A stretch of 64,000 bases of DNA from NCBI GenBank assembly GCA_030522415.1, contig CM060105.1, forward strand, positions 17,230,777 to 17,294,776. The letters are read 5' to 3'. The notes beneath the pieces are model-generated. The model saw nothing but the letters and a program-made list of their open reading frames with translations, had not been told where the DNA came from and ran no database searches. The DNA is from Channallabes apus (taxonomy: Eukaryota > Chordata > Actinopteri > Siluriformes > Clariidae). Below, piece after piece: positions 35,150-57,047 of the stretch; the first letter of the stretch is position 1, and every line of letters begins with the position of its first letter. Both the position numbers and the translations under genes were made by a program.

Positions 35150-35440
35150 TTGGGCGGCATAGTGGCTTAGCGGTTGGCACTGTCAACCACTCAAGGGTCT
35201 GAGTTCGATTCCCACCTCGGGTCTGTGTGCATTGAGTTTGCATGTTCTCTCTCTTGTGCTTGGTGGGTTTCCTCCAGGTAATCCAGTTTCCTCTCACTGT
35301 CCAAAGACATGCAGATTAATCTAATTGGCTTTCCCCAAATTGCTTGTGTTATGTGCATGATTTGGGTCTGGGTTAGGCTCCAGCCCCACCCGTGCCCCTT
35401 TATACAGGGAAAAACGTAGTAGGCGATGAGTGAGTGAGTG
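35150..35440 (+). repeat. Dispersed teleost repeat, near full length
   Basis: It runs from 'gggcggcatagtggcttagcggttggcactgtc' through 'gagttcgattcccacctcggg', 'gtgggtttcctccaggtaatccagtttcctctcac' and 'caaagacatgcagatt' to 'ataaagtagg/gtagtaggcgatgagtgagtgag'. Confidence 0.75.
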
Positions 35441-36420
35441 TTTGCAACATATCCCCTACATGTTTTTATTTTATCGCAAATTCCACCTTAGCTTAATTGT
35501 ATTTTTTACTGCAACATTTTCATTTATAGTGATTTCTTTCTGTTTTTAGGTCATATAAGCATTTAGCTACATATCACACAGTGTATGGTTGTGTACATGA
35601 GAAATAAAATTCGAATTTCTTCATACTTTCAATCTGCGCATTTACTCAGCCTCTTTCCAGACACCCTGTGGATTCACACAACTTCTCACTGACAGCAGCG
35701 TGTTACACTTGGTGAAACGACATCTATTTTCTTGTACACTTAATTATTTGATCCTGCGTTGCTAACACATCCATAACATGTCATCAGCAGTGACTGCAGA
35801 GGCACGTTTAAAAAAAAACAATAACCAATCAAAGTACAAATTACACCAAGATACAAAATACATAATTATATGGTTTGAACAATAGACCTGGATAATTACA
35901 AGCACAGATTTTCTCAAGAGCTTGATTACAGACTTGAAGCATTAAAAATACATAGCAATCAGAAATTATATGATATTTTCTTCATTCAGTGAGAGGATAT
36001 GCCTGATAGTCATGTGCCCGAGGCCCATATAAACCTCAACGAAAGGTCTAATAACAGTAAAACAGAGCTGCTGGCAGGTAGGAGATTTTTTTTTAGTTGT
36101 TTCATTAAATATCATGACCAGCCATCAGTAGGAATATAGTTTCTACAATCTCTCTCTTAACCTCTGAGGTGCCACACTTTTATTCATTCCCCTTAAGGGA
36201 AAAACTGAAACCCTTTATCCCTACAATTCAAAACAGGAAAATTGCAGAACCTTGAATATTTACATATAAATTCATTTCGTACAGCAGTTGTTCCCTATAA
36301 AAGACAGTTACAAATGGCAACCATTAATTATCCCAAGAACCCCATCAATAAATCATTCATGAACAATAAAACCTTTGTCACGTAGACATTACCTCGCCAA
36401 AAAACAAAAATACAGCAATT
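35441..36420. other. Intergenic stretch, nothing recognised
   Basis: AT-rich DNA with no supported exon or repeat assignment. Confidence 0.4.
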
Positions 36421-36429
36421 TCAGAAGGG

Positions 36430-36850
36430 TCTACATCAAGCAAAGAAAGCAACTAAGGAGATTTGAAATTACTGGGTTAACAACCCTTTAACACATTATC
36501 AAAACCTGGAATAATGATGAACCGTCAACATTGTGGCAGAAATGTGGACTGAAAAAAAAAAAAAAAAACGAATGAAAATCACTTAAACACACTGGATGGG
36601 GATAAAACAGTTGTGTGTCCATAAGAAAAAAGGCTTGGATTTGCTAGGGAGCATTGAGGAAGATTGGACTTTGGAGTGATGAAAAAAAAAGGTGCAGATT
36701 GAGCCTATTCCAGAGTGATGGTTAGTCAGGGTAAGAAGGAAACTTACGAAGTGATGCACCCATCATTAATAGTGTCCACTGTACAAGCCTCTGGAGGCAG
36801 TGTTATGTTCTGGGGTTGCTTCAGTTGCAACGTTATGTGGCAATAAAATG
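36430..36850 (+). mobile_element. Tc1-like transposon remnant
   Basis: Plus-oriented coding debris: 'cacactggatggggataaaacagttgtgtgtccataagaaaa', 'gaagattggactttggagtgatgaaa' and 'tctggaggcagtgttatgttctggggttgcttcag'. The last is the Gly-rich GGSVMFWGCF box of Tc1 transposases. It is the same family as the remnants at 19.55 and 32.45 kb. Confidence 0.65.
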
Positions 36851-36984
36851 AAGTCAGCTGACGACCTGAATCTAATTAATGACCATGTATTTTATGACAT
36901 CTATGATGTTTTTCTTTCATGATGGAACATATTCCAGGAATCAAACTATGAATCAAGTGTCTAACAGTATCGAATAGTGCTTGG

Positions 36985-37065
36985 GCTTGAAACCCTCACC
37001 TTCTAATTAAACACCCAGAGCCTTAACAACTTAACCATCACTGGCCATGAAAATTTGCTTGTTGC
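36985..37065 (-). repeat. tRNA-derived SINE head, reverse
   Basis: The minus strand shows a tRNA-like start with 'gttaaggctctgggtgtttaattagaaggtgagggtttcaagccc'. Only the head remains. Confidence 0.5.
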
Positions 37066-37142
37066 CTCTTCGAGCATCAGAAACATTTTCTTTATCTTTA
37101 AGCGCAGTAATGACATGACAATTAAAAATGAACCAACACCTT

Positions 37143-37148
37143 TTTATT
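37143..37148 (-). terminator. Candidate polyadenylation signal of gtf2h4
   Basis: AATAAA on the minus strand, about 180 bases downstream of the gtf2h4 stop codon. Confidence 0.55.
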
Positions 37149-37326
37149 CACGTACAAATATTTCACATCATCATCTTATTCTTTCAGTCCAATATTTTCT
37201 TAATCAAACATTTTACTAGTTTATTTAAGGAAAGTAGAAAAAGAAAACTGTTAAATGGATTTGTGTACAATATCAGTTCAGTTAAAGCCACCCTTGGCGT
37301 GATGGGACTGTCTTTTTTTCTCCGTC

Positions 37327-48151
<10,825 letters not shown>

Positions 48152-48155
<4 letters not shown>

Positions 48156-48190
48156 CTTTGTGCGTTTGTCTCGACTGGATATTCTAACAT
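48152..48190 (-). CDS. 12-codon upstream ORF overlapping the gtf2h4 start
   Basis: On the minus strand an ATG at 48190-48188 opens a frame of 12 codons whose TGA (48154-48152) overlaps the gtf2h4 ATG (48155-48153) as ATGA. It lies just downstream of a plausible 3' splice site (TATGTTTTAG, exon edge at 48198), so it would be in the mature leader. Such an overlap can couple termination to reinitiation. No peptide function is implied. Confidence 0.45.
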
Positions 48191-48322
48191 TATTTGGTCT
48201 AAAACATAGCGCAGAATTTCAGTCACAGAAAAGTAACCTGATATTTGCTGCGTTAACATCTAGATGGGAAAACAAAGAGCTGTTCTGAATGTGGATATTT
48301 CTCTCACACTTTGTGCCTGTGC

Positions 48323-49016
48323 GTTCAAGTCAAACCGGGACTCGTGACGAAATTGACATTTCCAGAAGATTCATGAAGGTTAGAGCACACACAGTAACTG
48401 TAGACATGTTTTTAAAATTTTAATAAGTGATTTATCCTGATTTCTGAGCGTGGGAATAGGAATAGAGCCTACATCGGAGATCTGTGGCATCAGAGTGCAT
48501 CATCTGCACACCTCCTCACTCACTAGGAGTGTTTTATGTTAGATAACCTACTGGCATGTTTTGTAAGAGGAGCATGGGGAAACCCTGAGGGAGCATACGA
48601 ATGGCGTGCAAGTCAAACCTGGACCCATGATTGAAGGTGTAAAAGTGATTGCCATTGACAGAAGACTTCAAGCACAGTACGGTGATGAGACTCTGAGCCG
48701 TAGTAAATATTTGAATGCCGCGAATGACTTGTAGAAGGCCGCAGATCCGTGAATGAAGATGATTCTGGTCGAGCTGTCCCAGAGCTCACTGCAGGCGTTG
48801 CTGAGAACATTCAGCCGTACAGTCCCGACTTCACGCCCCAGTCATTTCCATATATTAAGGAGTTCCTGGGAGGCCGGCATTTCAGATTTGTACTGAGAAC
48901 TTTCTATTAGAATGCTGGGATAAGTGCATTAGTCTATCAGAGGATTATGTAGAGAAATTAAGCTACTTTTTACTCTCATAACCGCACAATTAGAAGTCCC
49001 GGTTTGACTTGAACAT
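48323..49016. mobile_element. Mariner-like remnant with inverted ends
   Basis: The left arm TTCAAGTCAAACCGGGACT (about 48325) is matched on the right by AGTCCCGGTTTGACTTGAAC (about 48996). The interior plus-strand debris reads NIQPYSPDFTPQSFPYIKEF, resembling the PYSPDLAPCDFFLFPKLK box of mariner transposases. The open frames are short and broken. It lies in the presumed first intron of gtf2h4. Confidence 0.65.
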
Positions 49017-49300
49017 CGCTCATATTTGTTTAATAACAAGCATACATGGTTATTTATTATAAAATGATAATAAATCCATGTTTTCTTAGTAAAACTAAAT
49101 ACAGTGATGTTCAATGCCTGAGAAGTGTGTTAGGAAGATTTACTAAAAAAATAAATAAAAGACAATTCCAGAATTCTTGGACACACACACTTCAATACTA
49201 CATCGAATACATAGTAAACATGGACTTATAATCCTACAAACTAACCAAAACAACCGCCTGGAAATTTGATTCCGCTCTAAAATCCTTTCTAAAACCTTAC

Positions 49301-49344
49301 CTTGTGTAATTTAATCGTCAAAATGAAATAAAATCCTTAAAATG
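49301..49344 (-). other. gtf2h4: Putative 3' part of gtf2h4 non-coding exon 1
   Basis: On the minus strand the sequence ends ...ACACAAG followed by GTAAGG at 49300-49295, a strong 5' splice site. It lies upstream of the coding exons and downstream of the CCAAT/E-box region at 52.66-52.75 kb. It is separated from that region only by the LINE insertion and its target duplication. The exon assignment is an inference. Confidence 0.4.
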
Positions 49345-49357
49345 TGACACTGTCATT

Positions 49358-52300
49358 CTTCTTCTTCTTCGTCTTTTTTAATGGCGGGTGGCACCGGCAT
49401 TTAAGGTGCATTTCCGCCACCTACTGTGCTGGAGTGTGGACGACAAAAAAAAAAAAAAAAAAAAAAAACCCTTTACCTTCTTTCTATCTTAATAATAACT
49501 TCACCAATTGATTAAATCCTTTTCATTAAACCAGTTTCTTTCAAAAACGTAAACAAATCTCCAATTATCTGTTCTCCAATTTTAAAGAGATTTTTAAGGT
49601 TCAGCGTGTTTTCTCCAAACTTCTTCAATTTCTCTTTTAGTTTCATCCTTTGTTTTTCATATTTAACACATTCACTAATCACATGTTCTGCTGATTCCTC
49701 TCTTCTTCCACAGTCACACATACCTGAAGGGTGCTTTTTCATTAAATACATAGTTTTATTTAACCTCGTATGTCCTAATCTCAACCTCGAGATAATACTA
49801 CTTTCTCTGGTACTTCGACCTGTGAGTTTAGTTTTTCCTACTTCTTGCATAATATTGTATAGATGTCGTCCTTTCTTCCCTTCATCCCATTGTCTCTGCC
49901 ATGTCTTCATTATATTATTCTTTATTTTTGCTTTAACTTCAGCTTTACTTACTGCCACTTCCATAATTCTGTCGAGTTTCAAAGCTTGCTTAGCCAACAT
50001 ATCTGCTGTTTCATTTCCCTCAATCCCCCTATGAGCCGGAATCCACAGAAATCTGACCGCTACATTACTATGTTGTAGTCTGTATACAGTTTCATATATT
50101 TCATATACTATATCAGGTCTGTTGTTAGATGATAAAGACTGAAGGGACTGTAATGATGATAAGCTATCAGAACAAATTAAAACCTTGTTATTTTTGCTTT
50201 TCTCTGTCCACTGCAATACCCTTAATATAGCTAACATTTCCACAGTGAATACTGTCAGATGATTAGAGGTTCTTTCCTTCACATTTATCTTTAGTTCTGG
50301 AATAGTGAATGCAAAACCAGTAAAACCACTCTTAGGATCTTTTGAGCCATCTGTATATGCAGCTATAAAAGACTTATGCATAGACCTTATTCTGTCTTCC
50401 ACTTTTTCTGCCCAGTTTCCTTTTCCCTTATGTCTTTTTATTTCTCCTTGAATATAGTAATCTATTAATAGTGGTGGGAACAGCCAAGGCGGTGTACTTG
50501 AATAGGGAACAGTAGGGCTGAACTTACTCTCCTTCAATTCCATTTCTATTGCTATTTTACTAGCTGCCCAGGCAAAGCATTCCACTTTAGCCTTCGCACT
50601 TTCCCAGCAAGGGGTAAGGCACTTTACTGTAGGGTGTCTTCTTTCATTTTGGCCTTTTAGATTAGCCCAGTAGTTCATCATCAGTTGTTCAAATCTTAAC
50701 CTTAATGGTAGCTCACCCACCTCAACTTGCAACGCACAAGCCGGCGAGGACCTTATGGCTCCACAACAAATTCGCAATGCTTGATTTTGTATAACTTCCA
50801 GTCTCTTTAATGCTGTTTTCGACGCGGATCTATACACTATACTTCCATATTCGATTACCGGTCTTAATAAAGCCACATATAGCCCTCGTAAGGCTCCTTT
50901 ACTAGAGCCCCACTCTGTTCCAGTCAAGCACCTCATTATGTTTAAAATCTTTTTACACTTTTCCTCGACTTTTCTTATCTGCTCTGACCAAGTTAATTTA
51001 GAGTCGAATGTTACCCCTAAAAACCGAAAGGACTTTACCTGCTCAATTTGATTTCCATACAATAATACCTTAGCATCTTTATTCCTCTTTTGAGTGAAAA
51101 CCATCATCTTTGTCTTTTCTACTGAAAATTTAAAGCCCCATAAGAAAGACCATTCTTCAATCGAACCTATTGCTTCCTGTATCTTCTTTTGAACTAAATT
51201 TAAGTTCTTCCCATTTTTCCAAACGGCAGCGTCATCAGCAAACAATGACTTCCCAATATCATATTTTATTTTACTGAATACGTCGTTTATCATAATAGAA
51301 AAAAGTAGTGGGCTTATCACACTACCCTGTGGGGTCCCATTATCCACTTTGTATTTATTAGATACTGAGGTACCAATTTTAACCTGAATATGCCTTTCAA
51401 ATAAAAAATCTTTAGTCCAATTAAAGGTTCTTCCCTTAATACCCATTTTGTCTAATTTAATCAATAGGCCTTCTTTCCATACCATATCATAAGCTTTTTC
51501 CACGTCTAAGAAAACTGCCATAACCGATTCCTTATTTATCATAGCTTTTCTAATTTCTGTTTCCAAGCAAACCACAGAGTCCATTGTTCCCCGTCCTTTC
51601 CTAAAACCACTTTGGTAGGGGGATAGTAGACATTTACTTTCTATATAATACGTCATTCTTTCTACAATCATCCGTTCCATGATTTTCCCTACATGCGACG
51701 TAAGGGCAATGGGCCTGTAGCTTGCTGGGTTCGTTGGGTCCTTACCTGGTTTTGCTATAGGTATAATAATCGCCTCTTTCCAACTTTTTGGTAATCTCCC
51801 TTCTTCCCAGCTCTTATTATATAAACCTAAAAGTTTCATTTGCATTAAAATTCCAACCTGTTTCAGCATACTATAACTAATCTGATCCTTTCCTGGAGCT
51901 GTTACTTTAGCTTTATCTATTGCCCGTTTCATTTCGCTTAGTGTAAATGGGGAATCCATGGCAACCTCCGTACTTTCCTTTCTTATTAATACCTCTGGGT
52001 ATGCATCTCTAGTAACTTCTCTTCCTCTTTTTCCAGCCTCAGACAGATTATTAGAACTATGAATGTCTACCAAGGCCTTAGCTATAATTTCAGCTTTTTC
52101 CCCATTTGTTACTGCTATGGTTTCACCTGATTTTAAAACGGGGTACTGCCAGTCTTTCCTAATTCCCCTCATTTTCCTCATCATTCCCCAAACATTTCCT
52201 AATGGCGTCGTTCTACCTATTTTATTACAATATTCTCTCCAACTGTCTCTTTTTGCCTTTTTTACTACTTTCCTAACCTGAGCTTGGGCCTTTTTGTACT

Positions 52301-52615
52301 CTATTAATCTTTGGAAGTTAAGATTATTCTTCAGCATTTTAAATGCCTTATTTCTTACTCTAATGCTTTTCCCACACTCTTCCGTCCACCATGGAACCGG
52401 TTTCCTATTAATCTTGCCTTTGCTTTTTGGTATACATGAGTTAGCCACTCTAATCACTACTTCTTTAAATTTTCCATCAATTTCATCAATATCCTGACTT
52501 AGATCAATTTCACTACTCGCCACCTCACATAAATATTCAAATTCACCCCACTTTGCCTTATTAAATATCCATTTTTCCTCTCTTCCCTCTTCTCTCTCAT
52601 CCTTCCTCACATATA
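49358..52615 (-). mobile_element. Nimb/I-superfamily LINE, 5'-truncated, with 13-bp target duplication
   Basis: The direct repeat GTGACACTGTCAT borders both ends exactly (49345-49357 and 52616-52628). On the minus strand the 3' end has 'aggtggcggaaatgcacctt', then 'gccattaaaaaa' and a (GAA)n tail, typical of fish Nimb-type elements. A poly-T/A tract lies at 49446-49468. The 5' end is truncated inside the coding region, upstream of the reverse transcriptase, so the endonuclease is missing. Identical duplications and an open frame of more than 1000 codons suggest a recent insertion. Confidence 0.93.
49512..52615 (-). CDS. LINE reverse transcriptase-RNase H polyprotein, N-terminally truncated
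   Basis: About 1030 codons are open from the element edge to the stop. Upstream codons of the same frame (to 52787) belong to flanking DNA, so there is no native start. Domains in order: a pre-RT basic region (KRDSWREYCNKIG); reverse transcriptase with PASYRPIALTSHVGKIMERM, YQSGFRKGRGTMDSVVCLE, VFLDVEKAYDMVWKEGL (motif A), NGTPQGSVISPLLFSIMIND (motif B) and KSLFADDAAVW (motif C as FADD, not YADD); RNase H with AAYTDGSKDPKSG, VEMLAIL, ICSDSLSSLQ and NETADMLAKQA; and a terminal zinc-knuckle-like CDCGRREESAEHVISEC. RNase H after RT with FADD fits the I/Nimb group. The endonuclease is absent. Confidence 0.93.
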
Positions 52616-52662
52616 GTGACACTGTCATACTGCTATTGTGCAGCTTTAGAAGGAGCAGAGGA

Positions 52663-52748
52663 GGCAGCCATGTTGGAATTATCACGTGACGCAGAAGAGA
52701 CCGAATGGGCTTGTCTGATTGGCTGTGGCGCTGGATAGTGGGCGTGGT
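52663..52748 (-). promoter_or_regulatory. gtf2h4: Putative TATA-less promoter of gtf2h4
   Basis: Read on the minus strand this short segment has CCACGCCC (52748-52741, a GC/CACCC-type box), CCAAT in AGCCAATCAG (52722-52718), an E-box CACGTG (52688-52683) and CAACATGGCTGCC (52675-52663), which resembles the YY1 site found at many housekeeping start sites. The order and roughly 50-base spacing fit a promoter firing toward gtf2h4. No other gene start is nearby. This is inference from motifs. Confidence 0.5.
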
Positions 52749-53114
52749 CGTGCAGACAGTTCTAGAATAATCTGTAAGAAGTCTCATGGGGATTGAAAAG
52801 CTTTAAATATTAGAAAATAAACTTAATTTTTAAAAAATAAAACGATATAAAATAAAAACTTAATAACTTAGATACTTGGTTTGATAGATTAAGAGCAGCA
52901 AACCAGTAATATACCTAGCATTAGTATTCAGTTTTTGGTCTTAGCAAGTCACACACACACACATAGTGTTCATGATGGTTCAGAGACCAACAGCAGCCAT
53001 TTTAATGTATTATGATTATAATAATTGTCATAATAAAACTCATAAAGCATCCAACCAACATTTTTAGACTTTTAGATTCTGTTGTAAGAGACTGTGTAAG
53101 AGACGGAAGCATGT

Positions 53115-53405
53115 GTGTGGTGTAGTGGTTAGCACTATCGCCTTGCACCGCCAGGGTATGGGTTCGATTCCCACCTTGAGGTCTGTGTGCATGGAGTTTG
53201 CATGTTCTCCCCATGCTTGTTGGGTTTCCATGTAGATTAATTGATGTTCCCAAAATTTCCCATAGTGCGTGAAGGAGTGTGTGTGCCCTGTAATGGATTG
53301 CCACCCTATCTAGAATGTACCCCATCTGGAGCCCAAAGTCTCCAGGGATAGGGCTCAGGATAGACCCATAACCCGGTATACAGAATAAAGTGTTATAGAT
53401 GATGA
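53115..53405 (+). repeat. Dispersed teleost repeat, near full length
   Basis: It runs from GTGGTGTAGTGGTTAGCACT through 'gggttcgattcccaccttgag', 'tgtgtgcatggagtttgcatgttctcc' and 'tagattaattgatgttccc' to 'cagaataaagtgttatagatgatgagtga'. Confidence 0.75.
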
Positions 53406-53499
53406 GTGATCAAGGATTAGACTTTTTAAGATCAAGATTCAATTACTGTATTTGTCACATGCACCTTACAACACAATTAAATTATTATAATTACCCCCC

Positions 53500-53660
53500 C
53501 ACATATCACAGGTACGACGCTGGGATCAGGCAGAATTCAGACAGGGGTTGAGGGCCATGCTCAAGGGCTCAATAGTTGCAGCTTTGCAGTGATAGGACTT
53601 GAACCCCTGAAATTCTGTTCAGTAGCCCGGAACCTTAACTGTTTGAGCCACCACTGCAAT
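53500..53660 (-). repeat. tRNA-derived SINE, reverse
   Basis: On the minus strand it has a 'gcagtggtggctcaaacagttaaggttccgggctac' head, 'caggggttcaagtcc' (box B-like) and a 'gagcccttgagcatggccctcaacccc' body. It matches the SINE at 56.48 kb. Confidence 0.7.
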
Positions 53661-53694
53661 TTCATCATTTATTAAGATAAATTCTTAACAACCT

Positions 53695-53842
53695 GGCAGC
53701 ACGTGGTGTAGTGGTTAGCAGTTGCCTCGGACCTCCAGGGTTGAGGGTTCAAGGCCTGCCTCGGGTACGTGTGTGATGTTTGCATGTTCTCCCCGTTTCC
53801 AAAAACAGACAGATTAGGTTCATTTGCGTTCCCAAACTTCCT

Positions 53843-53878
<36 letters not shown>

Positions 53879-53975
53879 CTGTGATGGATTGGGGTGTACC
53901 CCTTCACTGGGATAGGTTCCAGGGCCATGCAACTCTAAATACAGGATAAAGCGGTATAGAAGGTGAACGAATAAA
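53695..53975 (+). repeat. Dispersed teleost repeat with internal (TG)n
   Basis: It starts CACGTGGTGTAGTGGTTAGC and carries 'ttgagggttcaaggcc' and 'gtttgcatgttctcc', a (TG)n run at about 53847-53877, and the 'acaggataaagcggtatagaaggtgaacga' end. Confidence 0.7.
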
Positions 53976-54219
53976 CAATTAACATGCAGTATGTAGTACA
54001 GTACATGTGATTAGATCACCCATACAAGTCTCTGTAAAAAAAAAAAATTAATGATAACTTGATAGGACACGAGTGTGTTGTTGTTAAGTCTGTGATGTGC
54101 AGCTGAACTAACTCTCACAGCTGCAGTAACAAAATATTGTTCCACATCCTCTGACCAATCAGAATCAAGAATTTAGCAGAAAATAAAAGCAGTACAGTTG
54201 TTTATACTGTTATATTCAT

Positions 54220-54225
54220 TTATTA
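54220..54225 (-). terminator. Candidate polyadenylation signal of polr1h
   Basis: AATAAA on the minus strand, about 220 bases after the polr1h stop and beyond the (CA)n tract, which would then lie in the 3' UTR. Confidence 0.45.
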
Positions 54226-54303
54226 TTATTTTTTTTTTTATCAGAAAACAGACTACACAGACCATACTGTAAAAACAATTGATTAGTAAAACAACTTTGC
54301 TTT

Positions 54304-54311
<8 letters not shown>

Positions 54312-54378
<67 letters not shown>
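54312..54378 (+). repeat. (CA)n microsatellite
   Basis: More than 30 CA units directly after a TCTCTC stretch. Confidence 0.97.
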
Positions 54379-54380
<2 letters not shown>

Positions 54381-54442
54381 AAAATTGAGTATCCTCTTGC
54401 AAAAAAACAAACAAACAAACAAAAAAAGGCTCTCGTTTCTTT

Positions 54443-57047
54443 TCATGAATCCTCCTTTTCTTGGTACCTGTTGTGAAAAACAAAAAATATGTTAATCAAT
54501 CATAAGTACAGTATACAGAGATACAGTGCCGTTCGAAATTAAATTAAAGAAACAAACGTTTTACTCCGACAGGCTGCACAGTGCCTAAAGATACAATTAA
54601 AAAAAAAAAATCAGTCTCAGCAGCGACCTCATTTCCCCTCTCGCCTGTTCCACTCACTCAGCATTCAGCATCACCAGTGTACCCATCATGGACTGATCAT
54701 CTGCACCTGTTTCGCACTCGGTTCATACCTTAAGTTAGATGTTTTTAATGCTTGAAATGATTCATAGATCACTTTTTAAATTAAAATACAAGAAAGTGTA
54801 AAGTAATGTGGGGGGTGTCAAGACTTTTGCACATAGTCCTGTACATTTATGCAAACCACACTGATAAAACCAATTATGTATTTGTTACACCTGCATATTA
54901 TGTTCCCCTCAATTACCTCAGGTGATCAAGTGTTTAGATGCTAAAATAAAATATGAGAGAATAAATAAATAAATATATATTTTAACGTATTTTAGTTAAC
55001 ATATAATAATTACAATAATAATAAATGTAAACAACATTGAATTTCTTGTTGGATTCCTAAAATGACTGATTAAAAGGATTTTACACGAAGTCCATTAGAT
55101 CCAATAAGAATTAAAGATGTTTATTAATCATATATTATTTAGTATTAAAATTGTAATTATGTTGTCTGTGCATCGTATTTATACCTAAATTCATGCTCAG
55201 CACTCAATCTCAAAAGAGGCAGTTTGAACTTCATGCTCCTCTCCATGGAGAAATTAATCTAAATCAAATCTCAGTCTACATCTGATTTCGGCGCTTCTAG
55301 TTAAACCGTCAATGGAATGTCCTTAGTGGATCATTTTGCGGAAAGCGAAGAGCTCCATCCGGCACTTTAGATAAACTAACTGACTTGTTCGGGTCGTGTG
55401 AAACCTTACCTGCAGTGTACGCAGGTGAAAAACACTGTCTGGCCTTCATCAGCGGATCTCATCTGTCTCGTGTGGTAAACCATTCCTTCTTTATTGCAGC
55501 GTGAACACCTCCTGTCGACCTGTTAAACCATCCGAGGACAATGAACACACCATGCATTAAATAAAAAAAATATAAATAATAAAAGCATTAATATTTGCAC
55601 TTATTGTAATCAAGAGAATCTGATCCAGAATCAGACGGTTCATGGTTTTAATATTTAAGAGCAGAACTTTGGCTTTAACCTTTCAGTTAATTAATGCTCA
55701 AAGCTCGAAACTCACCACTGGGCCTTTTAGCTCGGAGTCTTCTTCACTCTCCACGGCAGCTGAACTCTTCTCTAATGAATTAAACACCACTGACGACTTG
55801 ATGACTTGCCCTGAAAGTTCTGAACAAAGAAGAAGGGTTTCACCTCATGCTTAAACATTAACGATATTATAATTAATATTATACAAAGTGCCGGTGGTCA
55901 AAAGTGCTCTGTAATGGCAACTCAGACAGAAACACGAGCTCTAATTAAAATCATTTAGGCTATTATTATCATCATTTCTTATTCAGATTCTTTCTCTTTA
56001 CTTAAATGGCGATGTACAAGGATGAACAAATCGTTCACGTTCACATCAACGAACATAATCTTTCTTGGTCACATCTGAACTTCCAAGCTCATTCAAGAAC
56101 ATAAATCTCAAGCAGCATCGGAAACTGTTTCTCTTACTGTCATTTTAACATCTTCTATATCGCTTATCCTGTGTATACTGGGGGCCTGGAGAGAGACTTA
56201 GGGCAAGGAGTCCGGTACACCCTGGACACAGGGTGGCAATCCATCACAGGGCGCACACACACACACACATACAGTATACGCACACACTACGGGCAATTTG
56301 GGAATACAGCAATTAACCTAATCTGCATATCTCTTGGCCCACCAAGCACAAGGAGAACAAGCAAACCTCATGCACACAGAAGCAAAGGGGGAATCGAACC
56401 CGGTGGAAGGTGCCAGGGCTAACAACTACGCCACTGTGCTGTCAGGATATTAATCATTTATGTTAAAGAATGGAAAAAGTGCAATGGTGGCTCAAACAGT
56501 TAAGGCTCTGGGTTACTTATTGGATGGTCGGGGTTCGAGCCCCATCGCCGAAAAGCCTCACCCGCTGTTGAGCCCTTGAGTACCCTATGCTCTGACCTCC
56601 GCTTCCTACCTGTGATATGCAACGCCAAATAGGGATGCATGACTGTGGGAGGAAACCGGAGAGAACATGAGGCGGGAATCGAACCCAGACACTAAAGGTG
56701 CGAGAAAACCACTACGTCACTTTGCTGCCTTTGATTTCAATACACTTCTTAATATCTTAACAATAACATTTAGAAAACATAGTGTGTGTGTGTATCTACT
56801 GCGCCATCTAGTGTTGAAACAGTAAACATATACATATTTATTGGATATTTAAAAACTCTGTATGTTGGAATGATGAGTCAGCAGATTTAATGGTTAAGTA
56901 AGTGAGAGTGAAATGAAATGAAGTCTCACCTTGGACAGGGATGCTGAAGGCACATCGAGGACAGGTAATGTAATCATGATGTCCAGGGATAGGAAGGATA
57001 TTACCACACTCAGGGCAAAAGTTTATATCCCCCTTGAAACACGACAT
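54443..57047 (-). CDS. polr1h: DNA-directed RNA polymerase I subunit RPA12 (ZNRD1), four exons
   Basis: Exons in transcript order are 57047-56930, 55810-55716, 55519-55410 and 54467-54443. The GT-AG junctions join in phase and give 115 residues (human 126). The N-terminal zinc ribbon is FCPECGN...CPRCAF (residues about 10-35). The C-terminal TFIIS-like ribbon is RCSRCNKEGMVYHTRQMRSA then DEGQTVFFTCVHCRYQEKED, with all four cysteines and the invariant Asp-Glu hairpin acidic pair. The linker is QVIKSSVVFNS. RPA12 is the Pol I subunit that promotes RNA cleavage and termination, using the acidic hairpin in the active centre. The start ATG is the only one in frame ahead of the first ribbon and follows shortly after splice-free leader sequence. 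It lies head-to-head with ddx39b. Confidence 0.97.
54479..55409. other. polr1h intron 3, nothing recognised
   Basis: AT-rich intron DNA. The phrase 'gtggggggtgtcaagacttttgcacatagtcctgta' near 54810 resembles a Tc1-type terminus, but no partner end was found. Confidence 0.4.
56150..56440 (-). repeat. Dispersed teleost repeat, reverse
   Basis: It shows the reverse of the family phrases: 'tatatcgcttatcctgtgtatactgggggcctggag', 'gtacaccctggacacagggtggcaatccatcacagggc' and 'gggggaatcgaacccggtgg'. It lies in polr1h intron 1. Confidence 0.7.
56478..56620 (+). repeat. tRNA-derived SINE
   Basis: It contains a 'tggtggctcaaacagttaaggctctgggttacttattggatggtcggggttcgagccccat' head, with GGTTCGAGCCCC as a box B. 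A 'gttgagcccttgag...ctctgacctccgcttcctacctgtgatatgc' body follows. Confidence 0.7.
56640..56735 (-). repeat. Dispersed teleost repeat, short reverse fragment
   Basis: It contains 'catgactgtgggaggaaaccggagagaacatgaggcgggaatcgaacccagac', the reverse of the family's central part, in polr1h intron 1. Confidence 0.6.

Noticed and set aside
48613..48810. 65-codon minus-strand open frame upstream of gtf2h4
   Set aside because: It lies in the mariner-like remnant, whose recognisable coding is on the plus strand in another frame.
52616..52787. The first ~57 codons of the long minus-strand frame ending at 49512
   Set aside because: They lie outside the LINE, beyond its target duplication, and are flanking (probably promoter) DNA that happens to be open in the same frame.
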